Positions 9,520 to 18,125 of a stretch of 64,000 nucleotides of DNA are shown one piece after another. The stretch covers positions 1 through 64,000 of the forward strand of contig JASJAO010000004.1 of the NCBI GenBank assembly GCA_030066975.1. Reading direction: 5' to 3'. Both the position numbers and the translations under genes were made by a program. How positions within the stretch are numbered: position 1 is the stretch's first letter; each line of letters starts with the position of its first letter. The notes beneath the pieces are model-generated. The model was not told where the DNA came from. It worked only from the letters and a program-made list of their open reading frames with translations, and ran no database searches. This DNA is from Henriciella sp. (lineage in GTDB: Bacteria; Pseudomonadota; Alphaproteobacteria; Caulobacterales; Hyphomonadaceae).

Positions 9520-10185
9520 ATGATCACCGTTCATCACCTTGAAGACTCGCGATCACAGCGCGTGATCTGGCTGCTCGAAGAACTCGGCGTGTCCTACGAC
9601 ATCAAACGCTATGATCGCGACAAGGAGACCGGACTGGGCCCGAAAGCGCTCTACGACATTCATCCGCTCGGCAAATCGCCGGTGATCACCCATGATGGCC
9701 ATGTGATTGCCGAGACCGGTGCGATTTTCGAGTACGTTCTCGACACTTTCGATCCCGATCACCGATTGCATCCAGAGCGGGGAACGTCTGAATCGCGCGA
9801 ATTCATATACTGGCTTCACTATGCCGAGGGTTCCGCGATGCCGCCGCTTTTGATGAAACTGGTCTTTTCGCGGCTGCCGGAGCGCGCGCCCGGCCTCGTA
9901 CGCCCGGTTGTGAAAGGCGTCGCCCGCAAGGCGCAGGACGGTTTTGTCGATCCACGCCTGACGGAGCACGTTGAGTATTGGGAAGCGAGCCTTGCCGCCA
10001 CCGGCTGGTTCGTTGGCGACCAGTTCAGCGCGGCAGATATCATGATGAGTTTCCCGCTCGAAGCGGTCGGTAGCCGTTTTCCGATGCAAAGGTATAAGAC
10101 CATTCGGAACTTCCTGAACCGCTGTCACGATCGCTCTGCCTACCAGAGCGCACTTGAACGCGGCGGCCCGTATGCCTACGCATAG
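9520..10185 (+). CDS. Glutathione S-transferase
   Basis: The 221-aa protein has an N-terminal thioredoxin-fold domain (residues 1-80). It carries a Ser at the catalytic N-terminal position (E-D-S-R-S-Q-R) and the G-x-S-P-V-I-x-x-D-G-x-V-I-A-E-T-G-A-I binding block, which includes cis-Pro and the Glu-Thr that hold glutathione. The C-terminal helical domain contains F-S-A-A-D-I-M-M-S-F. The substrate is unknown. A longer frame begins at 9460, but homology starts at the ATG at 9520 (MITVHHLEDSRSQRV), which I chose. Confidence 0.9.
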   Translation: MITVHHLEDSRSQRVIWLLEELGVSYDIKRYDRDKETGLGPKALYDIHPLGKSPVITHDGHVIAETGAIFEYVLDTFDPDHRLHPERGTSESREFIYWLHYAEGSAMPPLLMKLVFSRLPERAPGLVRPVVKGVARKAQDGFVDPRLTEHVEYWEASLAATGWFVGDQFSAADIMMSFPLEAVGSRFPMQRYKTIRNFLNRCHDRSAYQSALERGGPYAYA

Positions 10186-10210
10186 ACAGATCGCAATTGG
10201 GGATGATGCT

Positions 10211-11521
10211 GTGATTTCGTTCAATACAAAATGGTGTCTCGGTTTGCTCTCCGTTTGTGTGCTCACCGCCTGCGATACCCCCGATCCGGTTTTGAACACG
10301 CCGCAAGGGCCAATCCTTCAAGGCGAGCCAGTCGAGATTTCACTCCAGCATCTTGAACCCGGGCAGTCCGTTGAGCTCACTGTGGAGGAAGTACGCCTTC
10401 GGCGAGGCGTCCCGGCCTTCTACACATCGTCAGCGACGTTCGAAGCCGACGCCTCCGGAGCGATTGATACGGCCTCAATGGCGCCGATCTCAGGCAGCTA
10501 CTCGGGTATTGATCAGGCGGGTCTGTTCTGGTCTCGCAGCCGTCCGGACGATCAACAGCCGGCAGAAGATGCCGAACTCGTGCCGCTCACGGTGTCAGCG
10601 GATCTCAACGGGGATGGGATTGCTGACTTGTCGAGCACAGTCTCATGGGTCGACAGTTATCCCGGCACTGAACTCAAGACGTTGGGCGAAGCTTATCCGG
10701 GGGCCGTATTTGCAACGCCTCTGGATGGCGAGGGTCCCTGGCCAGTTCTGTTCATACTCGGCGGTTCAGAAGGACATGACACAACCGCGCGCAAGATGGC
10801 ACCGGTGTTTGCTTCACATGGTTATTTCGCGGTCGGCTTGCCGTATTATTCCCCCGCCTGGGGTGATCAGCCACAGCGGGTGCCGGGTCTTCCCCGCGCT
10901 TTTGCCAACATTGATGTCGCCATTCTGGAAGACATCATCGGGACAATCGCCGACTTTCCGCAGGCCAATACGGACAAAATCGGTTTGTGGGGCGTCTCTA
11001 AAGGCGCCGAATACGCGCTGATCGCTGGCACCAAAATTCCGGATATTGACGCGATCGCTGCAATCGTTCCGTCTGACATTGTCTGGGAAGGGTGGGGCGC
11101 GGGGGAAACGGTTTCGTCTTTTGCCTGGAAAGGTGAGCCGTTGGACTTCGTGCCGTATAAAGGCATGGATGAGGAGTTCCAGAAAGAAACGCCCGTATTG
11201 CGCATTCCCCACGATGCGGGCCGCGCAGCTTTTCCAGACCGCGTTGAGGCGGCAAGGATTCCCGTTACGTCGATTGACGAGCCCTTATTTCTGGTGGGCG
11301 GTGACGAGGACAAAGTCTGGGCCTCTGGGCCGATGGCGCGCCTGATCAAAACTGCCAGAGATGCCGCTGGCCTGGAGACTGAACTCTACGTTTCAGAAAC
11401 TGCTGGGCATTATCTCTCCGGTCATGGCTATCAACCAGCGAATGAAGCAGACGCGAAGGTCAAAACTGTCGCCTGGCCAGCCATGTTGGCCTTTCTGGAG
11501 CGAGAACTGAAGTCTGATTGA
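10211..11521 (+). CDS. BAAT/acyl-CoA thioesterase-type alpha/beta-hydrolase, lipoprotein
   Basis: The 436-aa product begins with a lipoprotein signal peptide (lipid Cys at residue 21, in VCVLTAC). An N-terminal beta-sandwich (about 30-170) with the Gly/Leu/Glu-rich style of acyl-CoA thioester hydrolase/BAAT proteins follows, then an alpha/beta-hydrolase domain. That domain has L-G-G-S-E-G (about 183-190, oxyanion side), nucleophile-like G-V-S-K-G-A-E (near 277), and a late G-H-Y-L-S-G-H-G-Y-Q (near 402) supplying the His. BAAT relatives use Cys or Ser as nucleophile; here it is Ser. The GTG at 10211, with GGGGAT upstream, gives a clean signal peptide; the ATG at 10154 would overlap the GST gene. 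Confidence 0.78.
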   Translation: MISFNTKWCLGLLSVCVLTACDTPDPVLNTPQGPILQGEPVEISLQHLEPGQSVELTVEEVRLRRGVPAFYTSSATFEADASGAIDTASMAPISGSYSGIDQAGLFWSRSRPDDQQPAEDAELVPLTVSADLNGDGIADLSSTVSWVDSYPGTELKTLGEAYPGAVFATPLDGEGPWPVLFILGGSEGHDTTARKMAPVFASHGYFAVGLPYYSPAWGDQPQRVPGLPRAFANIDVAILEDIIGTIADFPQANTDKIGLWGVSKGAEYALIAGTKIPDIDAIAAIVPSDIVWEGWGAGETVSSFAWKGEPLDFVPYKGMDEEFQKETPVLRIPHDAGRAAFPDRVEAARIPVTSIDEPLFLVGGDEDKVWASGPMARLIKTARDAAGLETELYVSETAGHYLSGHGYQPANEADAKVKTVAWPAMLAFLERELKSD

Positions 11522-11599
11522 TCGACGCTTCAACTACATGAACCGCGCTGAAACGCAGTAGTCACTCCAGGTTGCAGGTGGCTGTGTTGTCGTGGCCTC

Positions 11600-12214
11600 A
11601 TGATAAAGCGTATCATGACCTCTAGAGCAGCCGTGCTGGCTATTGCGGCGCCTCTGCTCCTCACTGTTCCGGCGCTGGCTCAGCCTGCGCCGCCAATTGT
11701 GAAAGGCAAAGTTGCGAAAAGTATCGCAGCCGAACGTGCGCTACATGGGGCTCCGGTGCCCCTGGTGCCCCCGGTAAGGGCCATCAAACACGGCAAGCAT
11801 GCAAAGCACGCAAAGCGGCATCATCATGGCCATGCTTATGGCTACGGCTACACCCGCGACTATGGTCAGCGAGGTTATTACGGTCACGGTCATCGCGGCT
11901 ATCAAGTGAATCAGTTTGGCCAGACCAAGCGCGAGGTTCGCAGTCTGCGCCGGGAGGCTTTCCAGACCTGCGCAGCCAAGGTTGCTCGCAAGGGCTATCG
12001 CGCGGGGGCCTATGATGTCGATGTTCACCGCAGCGACAGCAGGGTCCGCCAGATCGCGCCTTATGGCTTTGTCGTTCGAATGAAAGACGTTCACGCTGAT
12101 ACCCCACGCGGCTATGTTTCTGCCGATGTGACCTGCAAGGTTCGCCGTGGCCGGGTTGTTGATCTTGACGGCATGCCTCATTACGCGCCGCGGGGTTATG
12201 GCTATCGCTATTAG
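11600..12214 (+). CDS. Exported His/Lys- and Gly/Tyr-rich protein of unknown function
   Basis: The 204-aa protein has a Sec signal peptide (cleavage near ALA-QP, residue 27). A basic His/Lys cluster (K-H-G-K-H-A-K-H-A-K-R-H-H-H-G-H, about 63-78) is followed by a Gly/Tyr tract (G-Y-G-Y-T-R-D-Y-G). A more ordered C-terminal part follows with two Cys (F-Q-T-C and V-T-C-K) that could pair. It ends in G-Y-G-Y-R-Y. The His cluster suggests metal binding or adhesion, but that is inference. A second ATG at 11615 is possible. A hairpin terminator follows the gene. Confidence 0.65.
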   Translation: MIKRIMTSRAAVLAIAAPLLLTVPALAQPAPPIVKGKVAKSIAAERALHGAPVPLVPPVRAIKHGKHAKHAKRHHHGHAYGYGYTRDYGQRGYYGHGHRGYQVNQFGQTKREVRSLRREAFQTCAAKVARKGYRAGAYDVDVHRSDSRVRQIAPYGFVVRMKDVHADTPRGYVSADVTCKVRRGRVVDLDGMPHYAPRGYGYRY

Positions 12215-12239
12215 CGACAACTTGAATTGCACCCACTCT

Positions 12240-12268
12240 GACGACGCTGCCCTCGGGGTAGCGTCGTC
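12240..12268 (+). terminator. Hairpin terminator after the His-rich protein gene
   Basis: A 9-bp stem, GACGACGCT (12240-12248) with AGCGTCGTC (12260-12268), lies 26 nt after the stop at 12214. The following sequence is T-rich but broken (tcacatcttgctctt), so termination efficiency is uncertain. Confidence 0.6.
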
Positions 12269-12328
12269 TCACATCTTGCTCTTCGCGTCGGCGCGATTAC
12301 AAACAGCCGAAACTGTCGGAGAAACAAT

Positions 12329-13861
12329 ATGCAAGACGTGATCGAAGCCCTTGAAGCCCGCCGTGAGCAAGCCCGTCTCGGCGGCGGAAAAGCGCGGATT
12401 GAGCGTCAGCATGAGAAAGGCAAACTGACCGCCCGTGAGCGCGTTGCCTTGCTGCTTGATGACGGCAGTTTTGAAGAAACCGACATGTTTGTCGAGCATC
12501 GCTCTTACGATTTCGGCATGGAAAAGCAGCGTATTCCAGGCGATGGCGTCGTGACCGGGCACGGCACGATCAATGGCCGCTTAGTCTACGTGTTCTCCAA
12601 GGATTTCACCGTGTTTGGCGGATCGCTGTCGCTCGCACAGTCTGAGAAGATCGTCAAAGTTCAGAAAATGGCAGTCCAGAACGGCGCGCCGGTGATCGGC
12701 ATTTTCGATGCGGGTGGCGCGCGGATTCAGGAAGGCGTCGACAGCCTTGCCGGTTATGCCGACATTTTCATGGAGAATGTTCTCTCGAGTGGTGTGATCC
12801 CACAAATCTCAGTTATCATGGGCCCTTGTGCGGGGGGCGATGTCTATTCTCCGGCGCTGACTGATTTCATCTTCATGGTGAAGGACACCTCCTACATGTA
12901 TGTGACCGGCCCGGACGTGGTCAAAACCGTGACCAATGAAGAGGTTACTCATGAGACGCTTGGCGGAGCGTCCGTCCATGCGGCAAAGTCCGGCGTCGTC
13001 GACGGCGCGTTTGAGAATGATATCGAAGCCCTGATGCAGATGCGCCGTCTGATTGACTTTCTGCCAGGCTCCAATCGCGACGAAGTGCCGGTACGTCCGA
13101 GCTTCGACACGATCGAGCGTGTCGACAATAGCCTCGATACATTGATCCCAGACAATCCCAACCAGCCTTACGACATGCGAGAGCTGATCGAGAAGACCGT
13201 TGATGAAGGCGACTTCTTTGAGATCAGCCCCGCCTTTGGCGCCAATATCATTGTCGGCTTTGGCCGCATGGAAGGCTCGACTGTGGGCTTTGTAGCAAAC
13301 CAGCCGATGACGCTGGCCGGGGTGCTCGACATTGATGCCAGCCGGAAAGCGGCCCGCTTTGTCAGGTTCTGCGACTGTTTCAACATTCCGATCGTCACGT
13401 TCGTCGATGTGCCAGGCTTCATGCCCGGGACGAAACAGGAATATGGCGGCCTGATCAAACACGGCGCGAAACTGCTCTTCGCTTTTGCCGAAGCGACAGT
13501 GCCGAAAGTGACCGTGATTACCCGCAAAGCCTATGGCGGCGCCTATGACGTGATGAGTTCCAAACATCTGCGCGGGGATGTGAACTATGCCTGGCCAACC
13601 GCCGAGATCGCGGTGATGGGCGCGAAAGGCGCGGTCGAGATCATCTTCCGCAAAGACCTAGGCGACGAAGTCGCCATTGCCGAGCACACACAGAACTACG
13701 AAGACAATTTCGCCAATCCTTATGTGGCCGCAAAAAAAGGCTATATCGACGACATCATCATGCCCCACTCGACCCGGCGCCGTGTCGCCAGAGCCCTACG
13801 GACCCTGCGCGGTAAAGAGCTCACCAATCCCTGGAAGAAGCACGATAATATCCCGCTTTAG
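12329..13861 (+). CDS. pccB: Propionyl-CoA carboxylase beta subunit (carboxyltransferase)
   Basis: The 510-aa protein is the biotin-dependent carboxyltransferase beta chain that moves carboxyl from biotin to propionyl-CoA to give methylmalonyl-CoA. Diagnostic parts are the N-terminal [10 protein letters not shown]-x-L-L-L-D, [27 protein letters not shown], the [13 protein letters not shown] block, and D-V-P-G-F-M-P-G-T-x-Q-E near the C-terminal half. The length is normal for PccB. The alpha chain (pccA) is not in the window, and other acyl-CoA carboxylase beta chains look alike. The GH29 gene starts 6 nt or slightly more after its stop. Confidence 0.9.
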   Translation: MQDVIEALEARREQARLGGGKARIERQHEKGKLTARERVALLLDDGSFEETDMFVEHRSYDFGMEKQRIPGDGVVTGHGTINGRLVYVFSKDFTVFGGSLSLAQSEKIVKVQKMAVQNGAPVIGIFDAGGARIQEGVDSLAGYADIFMENVLSSGVIPQISVIMGPCAGGDVYSPALTDFIFMVKDTSYMYVTGPDVVKTVTNEEVTHETLGGASVHAAKSGVVDGAFENDIEALMQMRRLIDFLPGSNRDEVPVRPSFDTIERVDNSLDTLIPDNPNQPYDMRELIEKTVDEGDFFEISPAFGANIIVGFGRMEGSTVGFVANQPMTLAGVLDIDASRKAARFVRFCDCFNIPIVTFVDVPGFMPGTKQEYGGLIKHGAKLLFAFAEATVPKVTVITRKAYGGAYDVMSSKHLRGDVNYAWPTAEIAVMGAKGAVEIIFRKDLGDEVAIAEHTQNYEDNFANPYVAAKKGYIDDIIMPHSTRRRVARALRTLRGKELTNPWKKHDNIPL

Positions 13862-13867
13862 GGGAGG

Positions 13868-15283
13868 GTGATCTTGCCGACCCCCTACAAGCCTACATTG
13901 GAGAGCCTTACCGACCATTGGGTCCCGGATTGGTTTCGTGACGCGAAGTTCGGGATCTTTATCCATTGGGGGCCGTATTCGGTTCCGGCCTTTGCACCGC
14001 ATGAGAAACAGATTGATGCCTTGAGCGAACCTGGTCCAGCCGCCAGGTTTGCCAATCTGCCTTATGCCGAATGGTACATGAATACGATGCTGTTCGAGGA
14101 CAGCCCGACTGCAAGATTCCATGCCGAGACCTATGGTGCCGATTATCGCTATGACAAGTTCGGCGAAGCCTTCAACGCGTCACTGGACAATTGGGATCCA
14201 GCCGCCTGGGCAAAGACCTTCAAGCGATCCGCCGCGCGCTATATCGTTCTGGTAGCCAAGCACCATGATGGGTTCCTCCTGTGGCCGAGCGACACACCCA
14301 ATCCACATAAGCCCAATTGGGGCACGACGCGCGATGTTGTCGGTGAACTCGCGGCGGCGGTGCGCGCCGAAGGGCTCAAATTCGGCATTTACTATTCCGG
14401 CGGCGTCGATTGGACATTCAAACACAAGCGCATTGAGAGCTTTGCAGACCTGTTCACCTCCATGCCTGGTGACGCCGAAGGCTATACTGAATATGCCAAC
14501 GCGCATTATCGCGAGCTGATCGCGCGCTATCAGCCGGATTATCTCTGGAACGATATTGGCTATCCGAGTGACGCAGCCGCATTTGAGGTCATTTCGCATT
14601 ACTATAATGCCGTCCCGCACGGCCTGACCAATGATCGCTGGATGAGCCCTGCCGGATTGGCCGCGCCCGGGGCGTTTGAGCGCCCGGACGGGGTGACCGG
14701 CCTGATCCCGCCAAAGCCACCTGTTTGGGATGTGCGCACACCGGAATACGGCATGTTCAATCAGATCCTGCCTTTTGTTTGGGAGACCACCCGGGGCATG
14801 GGGCATTCGTTTGGCTATAATCGAAATGAAAGCGAGTTGGATTTGTTATCCCGTGACCAGATCGCGGATATGCTGGCGCGTGCGGCCTGTTTCAACGGCA
14901 ATGTTTTGCTGAATGTCGGTCCGCGCGGAGATGCTGAACTTGATCCAGCCCAGGTCGCGCGACTGGACCAGGTCGGGACCTGGATGGACACCGCGAACGA
15001 CGCCATTTTCGATACACGGCCCGTCGCGCTGTCTCAAAAGACGATTGGCGATGTTAGCATCGGCGCGACGGAACGCGGTAACCGGCTCTATGTTCACCTG
15101 TTCGGCCAGCCGGACACCGAAGAGATCAAGATCGAACTTGCGTCCGATCCACAGGTGTTTGAAACTATCCTTTATCAAGGCAAGACCGTGCCAAATTGGT
15201 CTCAGGCGGGGGCGATCCTGTCGGTGAACGTCCCCGGCTGGTCAGAGGATCCGGTTCAGATATTGGAGCTTGTTCGGTCCTGA
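13868..15283 (+). CDS. GH29 alpha-L-fucosidase, apparently cytoplasmic
   Basis: The 471-aa protein contains the GH29 N-terminal signature F-G-I-F-I-H-W-G-P-Y-S-V-P-A, K-H-H-D-G-F near 131-136, and a nucleophile Asp near 229 in Y-L-W-N-D-I-G-Y-P. It removes alpha-L-fucose from glycans. No signal peptide is seen, so it should act on imported oligosaccharides. Two non-ATG starts compete: GTG at 13868, right on the purine-rich GGGGAGG, and TTG at 13874, which has that same motif at ideal spacing. The true start may therefore be 6 nt later. It follows pccB without a terminator and is probably co-transcribed. Confidence 0.88.
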   Translation: MILPTPYKPTLESLTDHWVPDWFRDAKFGIFIHWGPYSVPAFAPHEKQIDALSEPGPAARFANLPYAEWYMNTMLFEDSPTARFHAETYGADYRYDKFGEAFNASLDNWDPAAWAKTFKRSAARYIVLVAKHHDGFLLWPSDTPNPHKPNWGTTRDVVGELAAAVRAEGLKFGIYYSGGVDWTFKHKRIESFADLFTSMPGDAEGYTEYANAHYRELIARYQPDYLWNDIGYPSDAAAFEVISHYYNAVPHGLTNDRWMSPAGLAAPGAFERPDGVTGLIPPKPPVWDVRTPEYGMFNQILPFVWETTRGMGHSFGYNRNESELDLLSRDQIADMLARAACFNGNVLLNVGPRGDAELDPAQVARLDQVGTWMDTANDAIFDTRPVALSQKTIGDVSIGATERGNRLYVHLFGQPDTEEIKIELASDPQVFETILYQGKTVPNWSQAGAILSVNVPGWSEDPVQILELVRS

Positions 15284-15586
15284 TCACTTCATAGTCCCCA
15301 CTTGATCAAGAGGCCAGCACGTGCGGCCGCGGATGCGGCAGATTTGGAGATACGGAGGGGGTTGTGGTTTTGACGCCCGCTGAGCGCCTTCGGCGCAGGG
15401 CGTCGAAGCGGGTTCCCGATCGTCGCTGCGCTCCTCCGATGAACCGGGCTCAAGGCTGTTTGTGTTCGGAACCGGTTGTTCTGGAACGGGAGCCCTCAGC
15501 CTGGTTCATGGGCTGGCGCAGCCAGACCGGAACCTGCTTTCGCCCGGCTGCGGCGAAGCCGCTCAGCGCCGGGCCGAATTCAACCT
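15284..15586. repeat. Non-coding gap carrying dispersed repeat copy B and a second palindrome
   Basis: At 15371-15440 lies the inverted copy of the repeat seen at 225-295, with its own internal pairing between the GACGCCC and GGGCGTC blocks. Around 15541-15573 a second Gly-codon-like palindrome (CCCGGCTGCGGCG... / ...CGCCGGG) follows. No gene with a plausible start, ribosome site and composition was found. The gap seems built from repeat units. Confidence 0.6.
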
Positions 15587-15961
15587 TTAGCTGCTATCCT
15601 GAACCGCTGGCTCAGCGCACTCCGCGTCCCAGACCAGACGTGGCAAGCAGCGCTCGCCACATTCCATGAGCCGACCCATCCAATAGTGGATCGCGCTCAA
15701 GTGCATCTCGCCCGAGGCATTGTCCATCGGAGCCCAATGGGCGCGGGTCTTTTTCACCTCTTTGTAAAACCAGGCGAGCAGGTCGGTCTCGAGGTCCGAG
15801 ACAAACGGCACATAGACAAACCCGCGCTCATCGACCTCCCACAGGATCTCACAGCCTGCCGCGCGGCATTGCTGGCGCAACCGGTAAAGCTGCCACCAGA
15901 CCCAGGGCCAATAATAGATCGGCACATGGGCAACGGCTTGGAGGGTGAAGCGGACTTCCAT
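15587..15961 (-). CDS. Hypothetical protein, Trp/Tyr-rich
   Basis: The 124-aa reading frame begins with MEVRFTLQAVAHVPIYYWPW and has an unusually aromatic N-terminal half. A central V-D-E-R-G-F-V-Y-V-P-F segment and four to five Cys follow, and there is no signal peptide. Base composition is like the surrounding genome. I recognise no family. A real gene is favoured by the well-formed start and the lack of a better overlapping frame, but the flanking repeats leave some doubt. Confidence 0.5.
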   Translation of the reverse strand: MEVRFTLQAVAHVPIYYWPWVWWQLYRLRQQCRAAGCEILWEVDERGFVYVPFVSDLETDLLAWFYKEVKKTRAHWAPMDNASGEMHLSAIHYWMGRLMECGERCLPRLVWDAECAEPAVQDSS

Positions 15962-16173
15962 GGGCCTGATTATGGATCGGTTTCAAACGTGTTGGATTGA
16001 AAAATTTCTATCCAATACCTTTACCCCGACCGGACCGGGCAAACGATGAGCCGATATCTCCCAAAAAAACCGGTGATCCCCTGCGGATTATGCGGGATAG
16101 CACAGACACAAAGCCAGTGTCCTGGATACGTGAGTTCAGGCCGGTGAGGGCATATCTGTTTACGGCGTCGAAG

Positions 16174-16193
16174 CGGCAATTAGCTCAGTTGGT
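16174..16193 (+). pseudogene. tRNA 5' remnant (acceptor strand plus D-arm)
   Basis: Positions 16181-16193 read TAGCTCAGTTGGT, the canonical bases 8-20 of a tRNA (U8, A9, the GCUC D-stem and the AGUUGGU loop). The seven bases before it fit a 5' acceptor strand. The sequence then diverges completely: no anticodon arm, T-arm or 3' acceptor follows. The fragment overlaps the 3' end of the opposite-strand gene at 16185. It looks like the scar of an integration or deletion event at a tRNA gene. Confidence 0.6.
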
Positions 16194-17069
16194 CACCTGG
16201 GTTTCCCAGCCATCATAGGTGCCGCCGTGCTCGCGAGCTTGATTTGAGAGTTTGACCGTATGATGAGTGATGTCATTCAAAAGCACAGTTCCAATGTGAT
16301 TCATCCGAACGAGCCAATTCGTGCGCGCTAAAATACCTTCCTTTTGCGAGCTCACTTCTACATCCAAATAACCTTGTTGAACGCTCCATCTGGCGAACCT
16401 CTCGGCATCATCTCTATTGTTGAAATAAGCCCAATGATCGACCGGCCGCTCAGCGTACTGATTGTCGCCGTTCTCAGATAGAGCACGCTTTGCATCCATA
16501 TCGGCCATGACTTGGCGATCATCATTCGTCGGGTAAAGGTCTTCCCAGTACGCGGATTTGTTCGGATCGCTGTCTATAAAAATATCGTATCGGAAATCGT
16601 GCTTCGTGCTGCTTTGAACAAGCGCACGTTCAATCGCGCTGGTATCTTGAGGAGCAAGGCCGATATTCCACCGAACAGAGTTGGTTGTCACCCTTCCCAA
16701 AAATAGACCACCATTCTGAGAAATTGCGTCTTCCACGATAGGCCCAATTTGCATAAGGCGTTCGCCTTCCTCTGAGGTAGGTAAACCGTCGTCTCTGACT
16801 TCGTGTAAATAAAGCTTCACTTTGATTGAATTCGGCAACTCGATCTTACCAATCCGTTCTGAAATGCCATCGTCAAAAACCGTCATTGCGGGGTGTCCTC
16901 CCATGTTCGAGAAGTACATTCCCCAGTTGTCACTCGCTTCAATCATTTTGTTTGGATGAGCCTCTTTAGGTGATGCAGCTCCCGGCAACGCCACCAGAAC
17001 AGATGCGAAGATTAGTAAGAAAAATCTCATAGCTATATTGTCGTACCCGCGAGCAGACATAAACGCCAT
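16185..17069 (-). CDS. Exported DUF695-RraB domain protein
   Basis: The protein is 294 aa from the ATG at 17069, which has AAGGA about 8 nt upstream. A TTG one codon earlier and an ATG at 17030 are alternatives. A hydrophobic segment (M-R-F-F-L-L-I-F-A-S-V-L-V-A-L-P-G-A) looks like a signal peptide. A DUF695 domain (about 45-185: W-G-M-Y-F-S, then D-D-G-L-P-x-x-E-E and F-L-G-R-V-T-T) is followed by an RraB/DUF1260 domain (about 185-290: R-P-V-D-H-W-A-Y-F and D-A-E-R-F-A). RraB inhibits RNase E in the cytoplasm; a secreted version would do something else. Composition is AT-richer than its neighbours and it sits on a tRNA scar, so recent transfer is likely. Confidence 0.75.
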   Translation of the reverse strand: MAFMSARGYDNIAMRFFLLIFASVLVALPGAASPKEAHPNKMIEASDNWGMYFSNMGGHPAMTVFDDGISERIGKIELPNSIKVKLYLHEVRDDGLPTSEEGERLMQIGPIVEDAISQNGGLFLGRVTTNSVRWNIGLAPQDTSAIERALVQSSTKHDFRYDIFIDSDPNKSAYWEDLYPTNDDRQVMADMDAKRALSENGDNQYAERPVDHWAYFNNRDDAERFARWSVQQGYLDVEVSSQKEGILARTNWLVRMNHIGTVLLNDITHHTVKLSNQAREHGGTYDGWETQVTN

Positions 17070-17246
17070 CAAAGATTCCTTCCATCTATGTTCGCCTGTT
17101 CCAATTGAAGACGTTTACCTAATGTCCGCTCCTGACCCAAAGCAGGTATAACGCCGTTTTGGACTGGGCTTTGGGACTGGAGTAGCACCAGAGGGATCGG
17201 GCGGCGCCATGCCCTTGCTCAAGCCACGGTTTTGGGGGATGTGTGA

Positions 17247-17663
17247 GTGATCATGACGGAGACCGCGATCCTTGATCACCGCGCCGCCTTTGAGGCCAGT
17301 CTGGAGGCGGTTGCGGCGCGATGTGTGGATGTGGTGCCGCCGGTCTATGCGGCTGTGTTTGCGCGCTATCCGGAGTTCGAGGACTTGTTTGTGCTCGACG
17401 TGGATCATGGCGCGCGCGGGCATATGCTGAATGAGGCTTTGGCGATGGCTGATGGGCTGCTCAGCGGGGACGCTGTCGCGCACAATTTTATCGCCTCGGA
17501 GCGCATGAACCATGCCGGCTATGGCATCGATGATGCCGTGTTTGAGGGCTTTTACACCGTCATGGCGGAGGTGTTTGAAGATCTGGCGGGCGAGGACTGG
17601 ACCGAAGATATGGGCCGGGCCTGGCAAGCGCTTGGCCGGGCCGCCGCAACAGCGCGATTCTAG
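17247..17663 (+). CDS. Single-domain globin-like protein
   Basis: The 138-aa protein is all-helical. Its pattern R-H/A-x-F-E-A-S-L-x-x-V-A-A-R-x...V-P-P-V-Y-A-A-V-F-A-R-Y-P-E-F-E-D-L-F-V resembles globin A-C helices. The segment S-E-R-M-N-H-A-G-Y-G-I around residues 83-93 places His near position 88 as the likely proximal haem ligand. The GTG at 17247 has GGGGGA at good spacing; the ATG at 17253 is the alternative. It may bind haem for oxygen or nitric-oxide sensing, but only weak family similarity is visible, and the F8 assignment is inferred. Confidence 0.65.
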   Translation: MIMTETAILDHRAAFEASLEAVAARCVDVVPPVYAAVFARYPEFEDLFVLDVDHGARGHMLNEALAMADGLLSGDAVAHNFIASERMNHAGYGIDDAVFEGFYTVMAEVFEDLAGEDWTEDMGRAWQALGRAAATARF

Positions 17664-17762
17664 CGTCGTAGTTTTTTTCGCGCGGCCTGCATCCAAACCG
17701 GCCAGTGGCGGCATCTTTAGATCATGAGCCCACCGAACGGGCCGAAGATAAGGACCAGGACC

Positions 17763-18125
17763 ATGGAAGATACTCTCATTCCGATTACGTTTTTTTTCGC
17801 GATTGTCGGCATCATTTGGCTGTTCAGCCACTACAATTTCAAAAAGCGCGATGTCGCGCATCAGACGCTGCGTCATGCCGTCGATAAGGGCCAGGAGGTC
17901 TCGCCGGAACTGATCGAACGGATGTCCTATCTTAGCGACCCGATAAAATCGGATCTGCGCCGCGGGGTGTTGTTTGTTGCTTTCGGTTTGGCGGTGATCT
18001 CGCTCGGGCTGTTCATCCCGACCGATGAGCCGGAAGCGTTTCAGGGGATTCTCGGTGTGTCTTCTTTTCCGATTATTCTCGGTCTGGCTTATCTTGGCCT
18101 GTGGCGGTTTGGCCACGAGCGCTAA
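17763..18125 (+). CDS. DUF6249-like small membrane protein
   Basis: The 120-aa protein has three predicted transmembrane helices: an N-terminal one right after the start (I-T-F-F-F-A-I-V-G-I-I-W-L-F), and two in the C-terminal half around residues 65-83 and 90-110. A soluble stretch between them contains R-H-A-V-D-K-G-Q-E-V-S-P-E-L-I-E-R. Small proteins of this shape next to ECF sigma genes are common in Caulobacterales-like genomes. The start is at the ATG at 17763 (AAGGA upstream), not the earlier ATG at 17724. It precedes the sigma gene by 24 nt. Confidence 0.7.
   Translation: MEDTLIPITFFFAIVGIIWLFSHYNFKKRDVAHQTLRHAVDKGQEVSPELIERMSYLSDPIKSDLRRGVLFVAFGLAVISLGLFIPTDEPEAFQGILGVSSFPIILGLAYLGLWRFGHER

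Noticed and set aside
15997-16218. 73-codon plus-strand frame across the tRNA remnant
   Set aside because: It has no ribosome site and reads straight through the tRNA fragment. It looks like chance.
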